In this document: piece after piece, positions 7,094 to 16,193 of the stretch | Layout: each line of letters starts with the position of its first letter | How positions within the stretch are numbered: the stretch's first letter is position 1 | DNA from: a virus | Strand: one strand, 5' to 3' | Length of the DNA: 52,128 bases | Virus record (IMG/VR): IMGVR_UViG_3300005828_000112 | Location: 1 to 52,128 of that record | The notes under the pieces: model-generated | What the model saw: only the letters and a program-made list of their open reading frames with translations | Told to the model about the DNA's origin: nothing | The model's database searches: none | Position numbers and translations under genes: made by a program

Positions 7094-7514
7094 GCGCGGG
7101 AAGAAGACACGACTGACGCCCGCTGTGCAGGAGGAGCTACGTCAGTTCGTTCTCAGTGGCGCACCGCTGCCGCTGGCTGCGGAAGCCGCAGGGCTGCCCT
7201 GGAAGACGGTTGCATCGTGGATGCACGAAGGGGGCAAGGAGGGCGCTCGCGAACCTTACGCGAGCTTCCGTCTGGAAATGAAACGCGCGAAGGCCCGATG
7301 GGCATCGTCGCAAGTCTTGTTGATCTCGAAGTCGACCCGCAAGGACTGGAAGGCTGGGGCCTACCTGCTCGAGCGGCGGCTGCCCGACATGTTCCGGCTG
7401 CCGAACCGCACCGAGATCAGCGGTCCAGAACAGGGGCCGATCGAAACCAGCAGCAACGTTCGTTACGTCATCCACACGCCGCAGGAAGAAGACGAACGCG
7501 ACGCCGACGGCTGA
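7083..7514 (+). CDS. terS: Terminase small subunit
   Basis: A 143-residue protein placed between the methyltransferase and the large terminase. The start is basic and followed by an HTH-like region (AAEAAGLPWKTVASWMHEG) of the kind used by small terminases to bind the packaging site. The middle is a helical oligomerisation segment, and the acidic tail may contact the large subunit. Position, size and HTH support the call; sequence identity to a specific family is not claimed. Confidence 0.75.
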   Translation: MAAKRGKKTRLTPAVQEELRQFVLSGAPLPLAAEAAGLPWKTVASWMHEGGKEGAREPYASFRLEMKRAKARWASSQVLLISKSTRKDWKAGAYLLERRLPDMFRLPNRTEISGPEQGPIETSSNVRYVIHTPQEEDERDADG

Positions 7515-7517
7515 CGC

Positions 7518-8933
7518 ATGGCCGACGATGCAGAGATCCACGTCGGCCCGAATCCAGGCCCCCAGACGCAGGCGGTCGCATCCTGCGCCGACATCACGTT
7601 TTTCGGCGGCCGCGCTGGCCCTGGTAAGAGCTGGTCGACGCTGTTTCGGTTCGGCCTGCACGCGGCGCTTTACCCTGGCTACTTCGGGGTCATCTTTCGC
7701 CGCGAAATGCCCATGGTGACCGTGGGCGGAGGGCTGTGGGAAGAAAGCTTCAAGCTGTATCCGATCTGGGGCGCGCGCCCTAACAGCTCGTCGCATCACT
7801 GGCGCTTCCCAAACGGGTCACTGATCCAGTTCAGGTCGCTGCAGTACGAAAAGGACATGATCAACTACCAGGGGTCGCAGCTGGCTGAATACGCCTTCGA
7901 AGAGCTGACGCATTTCCTGGATTCGCAATGGTGGTACCTGTACTCGCGTTTGCGCACGACCGCGCGTCACTTCCGGACGCACAAGCCGTTCAAGGCGCGC
8001 GCATTCGGCACGATGAACCCCGACCCCGACCACTGGGTGCGCGCATTCATCGACTGGTGGATCGACAAGGAAACCGGGCTCGCGATCCCAGAACGCGCGG
8101 GCAAGCTTCGTTGGTTTCTTCGCGAGCCCAGCGGCGATCAGATCATCTGGGGCGATTCGGCCGAAGAAGTCGCAGAAGCCGCGCCGCACGTCACGGACGA
8201 TCCCTCGTCGGTCCGGTTCATCCCGGCGCTGCTGGCCGACAACCCCAAGGGCGACCCTGACTACCAGCGCAAGCTGATGGCATTGCCCTACGTCGAGCGC
8301 GAACGGCTGCTGGGCGGAAACTGGAACGCGCGCCCGACGACCGGAACCTACTTCAAGCGGCGCACGATCCCGATCGTCGACAAGGTACCCATGATCCTGG
8401 GGCGCATCGCGCGCGGCTGGGACCTTGCGGCGACCGAGCCCACGGTCGATAACCCGAACCCAGACTGGACCGTCGGCGTCAAAGCCGCGTTGCTCGAAGA
8501 CCTGCGGATCCTGATCCTGCACGTCGAAATGGTCCGGCTGGGCCCTGGCGGCGTCGACGAAGTCCTGCGAATCACTGCGGCCCAGGATGGCATCGCGTGC
8601 ACGCAGTGTTTCTGGCAAGACCCTGGCCAGGCGGGCAAGGCGCAGATCAACTACCTGGCGACCGTGCTGCGCAGCTTCCCGATCGCATCCTTGCCCGAAC
8701 GAGAGAACAAGCTTGTTTACGCGGGGCCGCCATCCAGCGCCGCGGAGAACGGTCGCATCCTGCTGCTTCGCGGCGACTGGAATGAACCGTTTCTGAACGC
8801 GCTCGAGGCCTTCCCGAAGGGGAAGAAGGATCATGTGGATGCGCTGTCGCGCGTCTACATGGAGCTCTGTGGATCGATCGGGGACGAAATGGATCAGCGT
8901 TACGATAGCTACCTACCCGGCGTGAGAATGTGA
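7518..8933 (+). CDS. terL: Terminase large subunit
   Basis: A 471-residue packaging motor. The Walker A-type P-loop GGRAGPGKS lies near residue 30 and the acidic Walker B-like segment YAFEELTHF near 125. The C-terminal RNase H-like nuclease has RGWDLAATE near 298 and DHVDALSR near 438 as candidate metal-binding aspartates. It pumps DNA into the prohead and cuts the concatemer, working with the small subunit and the portal encoded on either side. Length is typical for the family. Confidence 0.93.
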   Translation: MADDAEIHVGPNPGPQTQAVASCADITFFGGRAGPGKSWSTLFRFGLHAALYPGYFGVIFRREMPMVTVGGGLWEESFKLYPIWGARPNSSSHHWRFPNGSLIQFRSLQYEKDMINYQGSQLAEYAFEELTHFLDSQWWYLYSRLRTTARHFRTHKPFKARAFGTMNPDPDHWVRAFIDWWIDKETGLAIPERAGKLRWFLREPSGDQIIWGDSAEEVAEAAPHVTDDPSSVRFIPALLADNPKGDPDYQRKLMALPYVERERLLGGNWNARPTTGTYFKRRTIPIVDKVPMILGRIARGWDLAATEPTVDNPNPDWTVGVKAALLEDLRILILHVEMVRLGPGGVDEVLRITAAQDGIACTQCFWQDPGQAGKAQINYLATVLRSFPIASLPERENKLVYAGPPSSAAENGRILLLRGDWNEPFLNALEAFPKGKKDHVDALSRVYMELCGSIGDEMDQRYDSYLPGVRM

Positions 8934-10567
8934 CCCCGATGGACGAACGATCGAACAAGCGCCGACGTCGGCGCGGCGCACGTCAGCAGCACCGCGACCA
9001 GATGGCCGACCGCCCCAGCGTCGGGGCCTCGGTGCGTCAGCTGACCGTGGATGATCCTACGACCTGGACATCATCAAGCGCGCTGGCGGCCATCCGTGAG
9101 CACGAGCTCGGCATGTTCCAGTCTAGCGGTGCGCTGATCGACGCGATGGGCCGCGACGACCGGATCCGCGGCTGCGTGCAGACCCGCGTCAATGCGCTTG
9201 TGGCGAAGTCCGGGCTCGACTTCGCGATCGTGCCCCCGAAGGGCGGTTCCCAGCAGCTGGCCGACCGCGTTTCTTCCTGGTGGTCACACGTGCTCGAAGA
9301 TGACGTTCTGCGCGACATGACGCGCGATGTCGTGATGGCTGGCGTCTACATCGGGCGCGTGTCCTGGTCGCGGCTGGCGCGCGAGTGGGTCCCGACGGCG
9401 ATCGAACGCTGGCACACCCAGAACATCCGCTGGGACGAAGACGGGCGGCAATGGATCGTTGATTCGACCGAGGGCCAGATCCCGATCGACCGCGAAGATC
9501 CGAACTGGCTGATCATCGAAGCCAGCAAGGGGCGCGCGTGGATGTCGGGCGCAGTCCGAGCCCTGGGGCTGGCCTACATCATGCGGTCGTTCAACTGGCG
9601 CGACTGGGCGCGGTTCAACGAACGCCACGGGCTGCCCGTCATCACGATCACCGAGCCCTACGGCTTCGACCAGGTCACAAAGGATCGCTTCTACCGGTCG
9701 ATCCGTTCGATGGGCTCCACGGGCGTCGTCAGGCTGCCGAAGAACAACGCTGGGCAAGGCTTCGAGATCGGCTTCCAGGAAGCCAAGGATCGCGCCTTCG
9801 ACACCTTCGGGCAGTTCAGGCGCGACCTGGACATCGCGATCGCCGTTTGCTTGCTGGGGCAGAACCTGACCAGCGAAGCGACCGGCGGATCGCTGGCGCT
9901 GGGACGGGTGCACGACCGCATCCGCCAGGACTACCTCGAGGGCGACAGCGAACTTCTATCCGACGCGCTGCGCCGAGAGCTGATCGTGCGCTGGGCGTCG
10001 TTCAACATCCCAGGCTTCCGCCCTGACGATGCGCCGATCCCGACCTGGAAGACCGAAGTCCCCGAAGATCGAAAGCTGGAAGCGGAAACGCTCAGCAGCG
10101 TCGCTGATGCGATTCGGACGCTGCAGGACACTGGGCAGCCCGTCGACTTCGCGGAGATCTTTCGGCGCACGGGGATCCCGTTGCTGCCCGGGGCGCAGCC
10201 GGTCGCGAATGCGCCAGCGAATGGCCCAGCGGCGGCTGCACAGCGGGCCAGCCTGGCCCACCAGCCAGCGCGGCCGCGCCTGGCATCGGGCGATGATCCG
10301 ACCGCCGCCAGCGGCTTCGTGGAGGGGCAGACCTACGTGGACGACGTCGTCGACGCCGCGCGCGATCGCGTCGGATCGGCCCATGCGCCGTTCGTTCAGA
10401 AGCTGCTGTCGATCGTCGATGCGGCGAGCAGCTATGAAGACGTCCGCCAGATGGTCATCGACGCATACGGCAGCTCCGAACCGCCCGAGCAGGTTCGCGA
10501 CCTGATCCATAAGGCTCTCGTGCTGGCCGACCTGGCTGGGCGCACAGCAGTCGATCAGGACGCATGA
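8930..10567 (+). CDS. Portal protein, Mu gp29-like (DUF935)
   Basis: A 545-residue protein with a basic N-terminus. It then has the pattern of Mu gp29-type portals: HELGMFQSSGALIDAMGRDD, a helical wing and the segment WARFNERHGLPVITITEPYG. It forms the dodecameric ring through which DNA enters and leaves the head and to which the neck attaches. The frame opens with a GTG overlapping the terminase stop (GTGA), and an ATG follows three codons later. The C-terminal 120 residues are Ala/Pro-rich and variable. Confidence 0.88.
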   Translation: MTPMDERSNKRRRRRGARQQHRDQMADRPSVGASVRQLTVDDPTTWTSSSALAAIREHELGMFQSSGALIDAMGRDDRIRGCVQTRVNALVAKSGLDFAIVPPKGGSQQLADRVSSWWSHVLEDDVLRDMTRDVVMAGVYIGRVSWSRLAREWVPTAIERWHTQNIRWDEDGRQWIVDSTEGQIPIDREDPNWLIIEASKGRAWMSGAVRALGLAYIMRSFNWRDWARFNERHGLPVITITEPYGFDQVTKDRFYRSIRSMGSTGVVRLPKNNAGQGFEIGFQEAKDRAFDTFGQFRRDLDIAIAVCLLGQNLTSEATGGSLALGRVHDRIRQDYLEGDSELLSDALRRELIVRWASFNIPGFRPDDAPIPTWKTEVPEDRKLEAETLSSVADAIRTLQDTGQPVDFAEIFRRTGIPLLPGAQPVANAPANGPAAAAQRASLAHQPARPRLASGDDPTAASGFVEGQTYVDDVVDAARDRVGSAHAPFVQKLLSIVDAASSYEDVRQMVIDAYGSSEPPEQVRDLIHKALVLADLAGRTAVDQDA

Positions 10568-12216
10568 CCTGGGGCGCTACCGCCGACCCCGCGCGCTTCG
10601 ACGAAGCGGCAGACTGGTTTGCTGCCCGCAATGTCGCGACGCGCGCCCAGGTCGACCTGATGACCGCCCAGCAGCGATCGCGCGCGTTCTGGGTTTCCGC
10701 GGGGCTCGATCTCAAGTCCGTTCAGATCGTGTTCGACGAACTGCAGCGGGCCATCGACGAAGGCAAACCGCTTCAAGACTTCCAGCGGCGGGTGCGCGAG
10801 AAGCTAGGCGCAGTGTCGCCGTCTGGCGCGCACCTTGAAACGGTCATGCGCACGAACGTGCAGACCGCCTACAACACCGGGCGCTGGCAGCAGATGAACG
10901 ATCCCAGCGTGATCCAGCTGCGCCCGTTCTGGATGTTCGACGCGGTCCTAGACAGCCGCACGACGCCCATCTGCACCGAGCTCGATGCCACGGTGCGCGC
11001 AGCCGACGACCCGGTCTGGCTGCAATACTGGCCGCCCCTTCATCACCGCTGCCGCAGCTCGGTTCGGTCGCTGACGCGCGGCCAGGCCGAACGGCGCGGC
11101 ATCACCGAAGGAGCCCCGGGCCTGCAGCCCCCAGGCGATTTCGGCCAGGCGCCCCCGGTCAGGGGCGAAACCCCGCCCGACCGATCGAAGTTTGCGCCCG
11201 AAGTCTGGGACGTCTACCAGAAGCGGGTGACGCAAGCCGCGAACGCTGCGGCGGAGATCAACGCAGCCGAAGCGGCCGCGCGAACCCTGGGCGACCCCGC
11301 CCACTGGCTGCAGCAGGCCCAGAACGACTACGGCGCCGACGCTGCGCCAGCTGTCGCATGGGGCCGCGCGATGGAGCACCGCGGCCGCGCGATCACGTAC
11401 GGCGAAGCCGAAAAGCGCTGGGCCGCGCTGACGAAGGGCATGCGCAACGGGGCCGATCCGACCCTGTTCCGAGAGAACCTGTTCGGGCTGTTCGACGACG
11501 CGCTGGGCGACGTCGACAAGCCTGCGACGCTGGGCGGTCTGATCGACAAGCTGGCCGAGCTGGTGCCCCACGACGAAGACAAGGCACATCAGCGCATCGC
11601 GCTGGGCCGGTATGGCCGCGCCTGCGCCAGCGTGCTGGGGCACGTCGACAGCATTCAGCAGGCGGGCAGCATCGCGCTTCAAAGCGTGACCCGCGTAGCC
11701 AACGGGGCCGCGACGCTGGCCGACGCCCGCAAGGGCCAGGCGGTCGCGCGCCGCTTCTTCGAGCGGCTCTCCGATGCGTCGATCGTCCAGCCCACGTCGA
11801 TGCAATGGCGGGTGACGAAGAACCGGCGGGCGGGTTTCCACGTCTTCTGGATCGAAATGGGCAAGGGCAGCGCCGAATCCCAGATCCACGAATGGGGCCA
11901 TGCGCTCGAGCACCTAAACCCGCGGCTTCATCGCCAGGCGGTCGGATTTCTGCGCACGCGCACGGCTGGCGAAACACCGCAGCAGCTGAGCGCACTGCTG
12001 AACGCGTCCTACGGGCCGTCCGAAGTCGCGACGCCCGATCGGCTCTTCGACGCCTACATGGGCAAGCGATACCAGGGGGACGTGTTCACCGAGATCACCA
12101 GCATGGGCGCGCAGTTCATGTATGCAAGCCCCGCAACGGTCCTGCAGATGGGCGATGACGATTCCCTAGCGTTTCTGCTGGGTCAGCTGGCGGGCGATGC
12201 GCTGGACAAGCCGTGA
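10564..12216 (+). CDS. MuF-type head morphogenesis protein with C-terminal HExxH domain
   Basis: A 550-residue protein. Residues about 45-175 match the Mu gpF/SPP1 gp7 minor head domain, including METVMRTNVQTAYNTGR-like and WPPLHHRCRSSVR segments. These proteins bind the portal and may be injected with DNA. A linker and helical region follow. The C-terminal third has HEWGH at 442-446 and a glutamate at 510 in TEITSMGAQFM, the layout of a zinc metallopeptidase of the gluzincin type. MuF proteins with C-terminal enzyme domains are known, often as toxins or effectors; the peptidase role here is inferred. The ATG overlaps the portal stop. Confidence 0.82.
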   Translation: MTWGATADPARFDEAADWFAARNVATRAQVDLMTAQQRSRAFWVSAGLDLKSVQIVFDELQRAIDEGKPLQDFQRRVREKLGAVSPSGAHLETVMRTNVQTAYNTGRWQQMNDPSVIQLRPFWMFDAVLDSRTTPICTELDATVRAADDPVWLQYWPPLHHRCRSSVRSLTRGQAERRGITEGAPGLQPPGDFGQAPPVRGETPPDRSKFAPEVWDVYQKRVTQAANAAAEINAAEAAARTLGDPAHWLQQAQNDYGADAAPAVAWGRAMEHRGRAITYGEAEKRWAALTKGMRNGADPTLFRENLFGLFDDALGDVDKPATLGGLIDKLAELVPHDEDKAHQRIALGRYGRACASVLGHVDSIQQAGSIALQSVTRVANGAATLADARKGQAVARRFFERLSDASIVQPTSMQWRVTKNRRAGFHVFWIEMGKGSAESQIHEWGHALEHLNPRLHRQAVGFLRTRTAGETPQQLSALLNASYGPSEVATPDRLFDAYMGKRYQGDVFTEITSMGAQFMYASPATVLQMGDDDSLAFLLGQLAGDALDKP

Positions 12217-12231
12217 AGGTAGGCTGAAGCC

Positions 12232-12531
12232 ATGAACTGGGTATTCGGTGACGGGACGGTCCTTCAGCAGGCTGGTGCAGCCGCGCAGGTCATCGGTGCG
12301 ACCGTGCTGGCGGGTCGCCTGCGCCACGATCTTGAGCTGCTGGGCACGGACATGCGCCCCTACGTATGGCTGCACCCGCGGCCATCTACGGGCCTACCGC
12401 TGGACCCGTCAAACCCGCAGCACATCGACACCTGGTGTCGCGACCATGCGGCAAGCCTGCAGGTCGTCGTCGTCAACGCGCCCGAGATCGACTATCCGCA
12501 GGCCGATTCGGAGCCTGGCGCGGTCTACTGA
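12232..12531 (+). CDS. Small hypothetical head-region protein
   Basis: A 99-residue protein with no recognised family. The N-terminal half is helical and Ala/Gly/Val-rich; the C-terminal half is strand-rich and acidic (VVVVNAPEIDYPQADSE). AAGGTAGG lies upstream of the ATG. It lies between the MuF and protease genes, where small accessory head genes are common. The 241 bases after it contain no clear gene; a frame from 12366 to 12740 overlaps it but lacks a convincing start. Confidence 0.5.
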   Translation: MNWVFGDGTVLQQAGAAAQVIGATVLAGRLRHDLELLGTDMRPYVWLHPRPSTGLPLDPSNPQHIDTWCRDHAASLQVVVVNAPEIDYPQADSEPGAVY

Positions 12532-12772
12532 TTTCAAGGAACGGGGCGCAGGCCGAGCTCGCGCGCACGCGCCTGGGTTTACCCCTTCTGTCCGGCCTCG
12601 GGCAGGATCCCAGGAAGCAGCGTAGCTGGCGCCTGAAGGCCGACCCGTTCAAGTGCCGGATCCCGACGTCCGGTGCGGGCGCGTCGCGCATGATCGGTTC
12701 CGGGATTCCCCTCGGCCGATCACGCGCGGCGAACTTCTAACTACGCGGCCGCGCGCCGTGAGAAACGGATCG

Positions 12773-13528
12773 ATGATGGATGTCGCCGAACTACTGATCT
12801 ACGAAGACATCGGCGGATGGTGGGGCATCACAGCCGCCGAGCTCGAGCGCGAACTGCGGCGCGTCGAAGTCCAGGAGATCACCGTCAGGATCAACAGCTA
12901 CGGTGGCGAAGCGTTCGAAGGGATCGCGATCCACAATCTGCTGACGCGCCACGATGCGCGCGTCGTCGTCCATGTCGACGGGATCGCCGCCAGCGCGGCC
13001 AGCATCATCTCGATGGCGGGCGACGAGATCCACATGGCGGCGAACGCCATGATGATGATCCACGAAGCCTGGGGCATGACGCAGGGACCAGCGGAAGACC
13101 ACGAGAAGCACGCCGCCATGCTGCGCAAGCTGAACCGCGCCAGCGGGGAAACCTACGCCGGCCGCACGCAGCGCGAGATCGAAGACGTTCTGAAGCTGAT
13201 GGCCGACGAAACCTGGATGACCGCCCAGGATGCGCTCGCGATGGGCTTCGCGACGCATGTGACGCCCGCGAAATCCGGGGACGATTCGGAATCGGCACTC
13301 GAGGCCATGGTCGCGGCTGCATCGATGTCGCACGTCGCAAACGGCTTCCGCCATGCCCCAGCACCGCTTCAGCGCATGCTCACGCGCGCACATCACCCGA
13401 AGCAAACGCGCGCGGGTGCATCGCTGATCCACAAAGCAAGTCAGCCGCCGAAGACCGCGCGCGAACTACAGCGCACGGCCCTGGGTGGATTGGCTTGCGG
13501 GTTTGCCGCACGGATCGGCGACCCGTAG
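12773..13528 (+). CDS. ClpP-like prohead protease
   Basis: A serine protease of the ClpP/SppA fold that trims scaffold and capsid proteins during head maturation. The strand INSYGGEAFEGIAIHNLL is followed by GIAASAAS, with Ser74 as probable nucleophile. His97 in MMMIHEAWG is the probable general base. The order and spacing match ClpP. A C-terminal tail of about 70 basic, flexible residues follows. I chose the first Met of a Met-Met pair; the frame is open for 40 codons upstream and a GTG at 12758 is possible. The scaffold gene follows directly. Confidence 0.87.
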   Translation: MMDVAELLIYEDIGGWWGITAAELERELRRVEVQEITVRINSYGGEAFEGIAIHNLLTRHDARVVVHVDGIAASAASIISMAGDEIHMAANAMMMIHEAWGMTQGPAEDHEKHAAMLRKLNRASGETYAGRTQREIEDVLKLMADETWMTAQDALAMGFATHVTPAKSGDDSESALEAMVAAASMSHVANGFRHAPAPLQRMLTRAHHPKQTRAGASLIHKASQPPKTARELQRTALGGLACGFAARIGDP

Positions 13529-13561
13529 ATCCGTAAATCGACAAACCAAGGGGACCACGAA

Positions 13562-14230
13562 ATGAAACTCGAGGAATTGCTGGCCATGATGGGCGTGTCA
13601 TCTGCCGCTGACGCAGCAGCAGCGATCACGCGCATGAATCTGTTTCTGGAAGAGCTGAAGACGAAATCGGGCACAGCCAGCGTCGGCGAAGCACTCGATG
13701 TGATGCGCGACCGGATGCGCGCGCTGGATGCCATCGAAGCGGCCGCAGGCGCCCAGGGAACCGCAGCGCTGGCCCGGGTCGAAGCATGGCGCCAGTCTGC
13801 CGACCGCGTGACGGAGCTCGAAGCCCGCGCGACCGCGACCGAACAGCAGCTCAAGGATCGCGACGCGCAGACGCTGCTCGATGCAGCGGGCGAAGAGGGC
13901 CGCCTTCTTCCGGCGCATCGCGAACGCGCGCAGCAGTTCTACCAGAGCCACGGGATCGACGCGCTGCGCGAATACCTGGCCGCCTTGCCCGTGATGGCGC
14001 ACGCACCTGGGACCCGCGACGTCCGCCAGCCGCAGTCGCCGAACCCCGAACAGCGCACGGCGACATCGTTGTCTGCCGAAGAGCGCAAGATCGCGAAGCT
14101 GATGGGCATCAGCGAGGCCGAAATGGCCGCGGGGCTTTCGACATGGGAGCAACACAAGGGCGTGATCGACGAACAGCACACAAACGCGCTGAACAAAACG
14201 ATCACCAAGGTGGGCACGCAGGCCGCCTGA
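13562..14230 (+). CDS. Putative scaffolding protein (Mu gpI/Z-like C-terminus)
   Basis: A 222-residue, mostly helical protein with a coiled coil around residues 65-110. It ends with LSAEERKIAKLMGISEAEMA, a segment typical of the scaffold part of Mu-like gpI proteins. A scaffold guides capsid assembly and is then cleaved by the prohead protease encoded just upstream. GGGGA precedes the ATG. In Mu, protease and scaffold share one reading frame; here they are separate genes. Confidence 0.72.
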   Translation: MKLEELLAMMGVSSAADAAAAITRMNLFLEELKTKSGTASVGEALDVMRDRMRALDAIEAAAGAQGTAALARVEAWRQSADRVTELEARATATEQQLKDRDAQTLLDAAGEEGRLLPAHRERAQQFYQSHGIDALREYLAALPVMAHAPGTRDVRQPQSPNPEQRTATSLSAEERKIAKLMGISEAEMAAGLSTWEQHKGVIDEQHTNALNKTITKVGTQAA

Positions 14231-14320
14231 TCGGCCATTGCCAGCAAAGCAAATCACGCAGCAGCGGGACCCTAGCCCCCGCGACGCCCCCACAAAACGT
14301 TTACCCGAATAGGTGAGATC

Positions 14321-14743
14321 ATGGCTGCATTGACGACTGAGCGCGACACGAAGAAGCGCGACGATTCCCCGTTCTACGATCTGCCCGTCGCTGCATCGAC
14401 GGTCATCTGGCAAGGTTCGCTCGTGTGCATGAATGCATCGGGCTACCTGGTGCCAGGTGCGATCGCCACGACCCTGAAGGCGGTCGGGCGCGCAGAGCAG
14501 ACCGTCGACAACAGCGCCGGTGCAAACGGCGATGTGACCTGCAAGGTTCAGCACGGCATCTTCAAATGGGAGAATGCCGGCGGCGATGCGGTCGTTCAGG
14601 CCGACATCTACGCGGCTTGCTACGTCACGGACGATCAGACCGTGAGCAAGACCGATGGCACGGGCACGAAGAGCTCGGCTGGTCGCGTCGTGCAGGTCGA
14701 TTCCGACGGCGTCTGTGTCCAGACGGATCCGCGACTGGTCTGA
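14321..14743 (+). CDS. Capsid decoration-like protein (DUF2190-like)
   Basis: A 140-residue, strand-rich protein with small residues and regular Gly/Asp turns. The segment WQGSLVCMNASGYLVPGA followed by KAVGRAEQTVDNSAGANG is the pattern of head decoration (cement) proteins of Mu-like phages, which bind the capsid surface. Its place directly before the major capsid gene fits. GGTGAG precedes the start. Confidence 0.65.
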   Translation: MAALTTERDTKKRDDSPFYDLPVAASTVIWQGSLVCMNASGYLVPGAIATTLKAVGRAEQTVDNSAGANGDVTCKVQHGIFKWENAGGDAVVQADIYAACYVTDDQTVSKTDGTGTKSSAGRVVQVDSDGVCVQTDPRLV

Positions 14744-14808
14744 TCGGGCAAACCTGATCAGCGACTGATCACAACCCCACAAGCGGATTCAACAGGAGCA
14801 CATCGACA

Positions 14809-15708
14809 ATGGACATCACACCTTCGGCGATCCGGGCGCTGCGCGCCACGTTCGACGCATCGTTTCGCAGCGCCTACGACATGGCGCCGATCTTCTATCC
14901 GAACCTCACGACGACGGTTCCTTCCAGCGGGCCGCAGAACAACTACGGCTGGATGGCCCAGCTTCCCAAGATGCGCGAATGGCTCGGGCCGCGCGTGTTC
15001 AACAACCTGATCACGCACAACTACGTGCTCGAAAACAAGGAATGGGAGCTCTCCTTCGAAGTGCCGCGGAAGGACATCGAAGATGACAACCTGGGGATCT
15101 ACCGGGAGCTGTCGGCTGCGCATGGCGAAGCGGCGCGAAAGCATCCCGACGACCTGCTGACGCTGCTTCTGCAGAACGGCAACAGCGAGCTGTGTTTCGA
15201 TGGCCAGTTCTTCTTCGACACCGATCACCCAGTGGCGCCGAAGGACGCATCGCAGGGCACCTACAGCAACTACCGGACGGGCAAGGCGCTGAGCGATTCG
15301 AACTACGAAGAGCTGCGCGCCGCGATGCTCGGCTTCAAGGGTGACGGCGGGCACGTGCTGGGCGTGTTGCCGAACCTGCTGGTGGTCCCGCCAGCTCTCG
15401 AGAGCACCGCGAAGAAGATCGTGATGCTGTCGAAGAACGCCGCGGGCGCCGACAACCCAAACTACGGGACCGCCACGGTCATGATGATCCCCGAGCTCGC
15501 GGGTCAAGACACGACCTGGTACCTGCTGAGCACGCAGCGCCGGATCAAGCCCTTCGTCTGGCAGACCCGCCGCGCGCTGAACTTCGTCATGAAGAACGCG
15601 CTGACTGACGAGTCCGTGGTCTACGATCGCGTGTTCCATTTCATGGCGGATGCCCGCTACAACATGGGCTACACGCTGCCCTTCCTGGCCCTGAAAGCGG
15701 TCGCCTGA
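14809..15708 (+). CDS. Major capsid protein, Mu gpT-like
   Basis: A 299-residue protein matching the Mu gpT family of HK97-fold capsid proteins. It shares the N-terminal ITPSAIRALRATFDASFRSAY, the core GWMAQLPKMREWLGPRVFNN and the segment FDGQFFFDTDHPV. It builds the icosahedral shell. Length is typical for the family. CAGGAG lies before the ATG, consistent with high expression. It follows the decoration-protein gene as in related phages. Confidence 0.92.
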   Translation: MDITPSAIRALRATFDASFRSAYDMAPIFYPNLTTTVPSSGPQNNYGWMAQLPKMREWLGPRVFNNLITHNYVLENKEWELSFEVPRKDIEDDNLGIYRELSAAHGEAARKHPDDLLTLLLQNGNSELCFDGQFFFDTDHPVAPKDASQGTYSNYRTGKALSDSNYEELRAAMLGFKGDGGHVLGVLPNLLVVPPALESTAKKIVMLSKNAAGADNPNYGTATVMMIPELAGQDTTWYLLSTQRRIKPFVWQTRRALNFVMKNALTDESVVYDRVFHFMADARYNMGYTLPFLALKAVA

Positions 15709-15719
15709 AGGTGGCACCG

Positions 15720-16076
15720 ATGCAGACGAAGGAGGCAAAGCAGTGGGTCCGCGTTCGCGCGCGGGCGAAGCGCGGCTTCTGGCGCGCGGGGATGTTCTGG
15801 CCCTGTTCGTACGTGTATCGGGAGCTGTCCGCTGCCGATGCGGCGATCGTGCTGGCGGAAACGCAGCTCGATGCGCACACGTGCGATGGGCCGCCGGTCG
15901 GCGACCCTTCAGCGCCAGAACCGGCCCCGCAGGCCACGACGTACCAGACCCTGGGCGATCCGCCGAAGGGCGATGCCGACGACGAAGAACCGGACGGCGT
16001 ACCGCTTCCGATGATCGATTCCCCCAGCGGGGAAACGCCGGAAGGGGCGAAGGCTCGGCGGCCCAAGGGCCGGTGA
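15720..16076 (+). CDS. Small head-region protein (Mu gp35-like position)
   Basis: A 118-residue protein. The first 55 residues (VRVRARAKRGFWRAGMFWPC and a helix) look like a small folded domain; the remainder is Pro/Asp/Glu-rich and ends in basic residues, probably disordered. I chose the ATG with AAGGTGG at ideal distance; a GTG lies three codons earlier. It sits between capsid and DUF1320 genes, as does gp35 in Mu. Function unknown. Confidence 0.55.
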   Translation: MQTKEAKQWVRVRARAKRGFWRAGMFWPCSYVYRELSAADAAIVLAETQLDAHTCDGPPVGDPSAPEPAPQATTYQTLGDPPKGDADDEEPDGVPLPMIDSPSGETPEGAKARRPKGR

Positions 16077-16113
16077 GGGGGTCGGCGGTCTGCATCGCCG
16101 CTGGCTTCAGGAT

Positions 16114-16171
16114 CGCGGCCGCCCGTCGATGTCGCGCCTTCTTCATCGTAGGGTGGCCGCGGTTCGTTTTT
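16114..16171 (+). terminator. Possible structured terminator after the capsid genes
   Basis: The stem CGCGGCC/GGCCGCG (16114-16120 with 16155-16161) encloses an inner CGATG/CATCG stem and is followed five bases later by TTTTT (16167-16171). It could attenuate transcription between the capsid and the less abundant connector genes. The large, interrupted loop makes this tentative. Confidence 0.35.
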
Positions 16172-16193
16172 CCAACGCAGCAGGAGTCAGCGC

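Noticed and set aside
7818-8834. Minus-strand open frame of 338 residues over the terminase
   Set aside because: Antisense shadow of a well-supported terminase gene, with no start signal or motif.
14744-14808. Repeated TGATC words before the capsid gene as an operator
   Set aside because: GATC-containing words are common throughout this genome and the spacing is irregular.
13598-16146. Two long minus-strand frames (394 and 462 residues) opposite scaffold, decoration and capsid genes
   Set aside because: Both mirror confirmed structural genes and show His/Arg/Gln-rich antisense composition.
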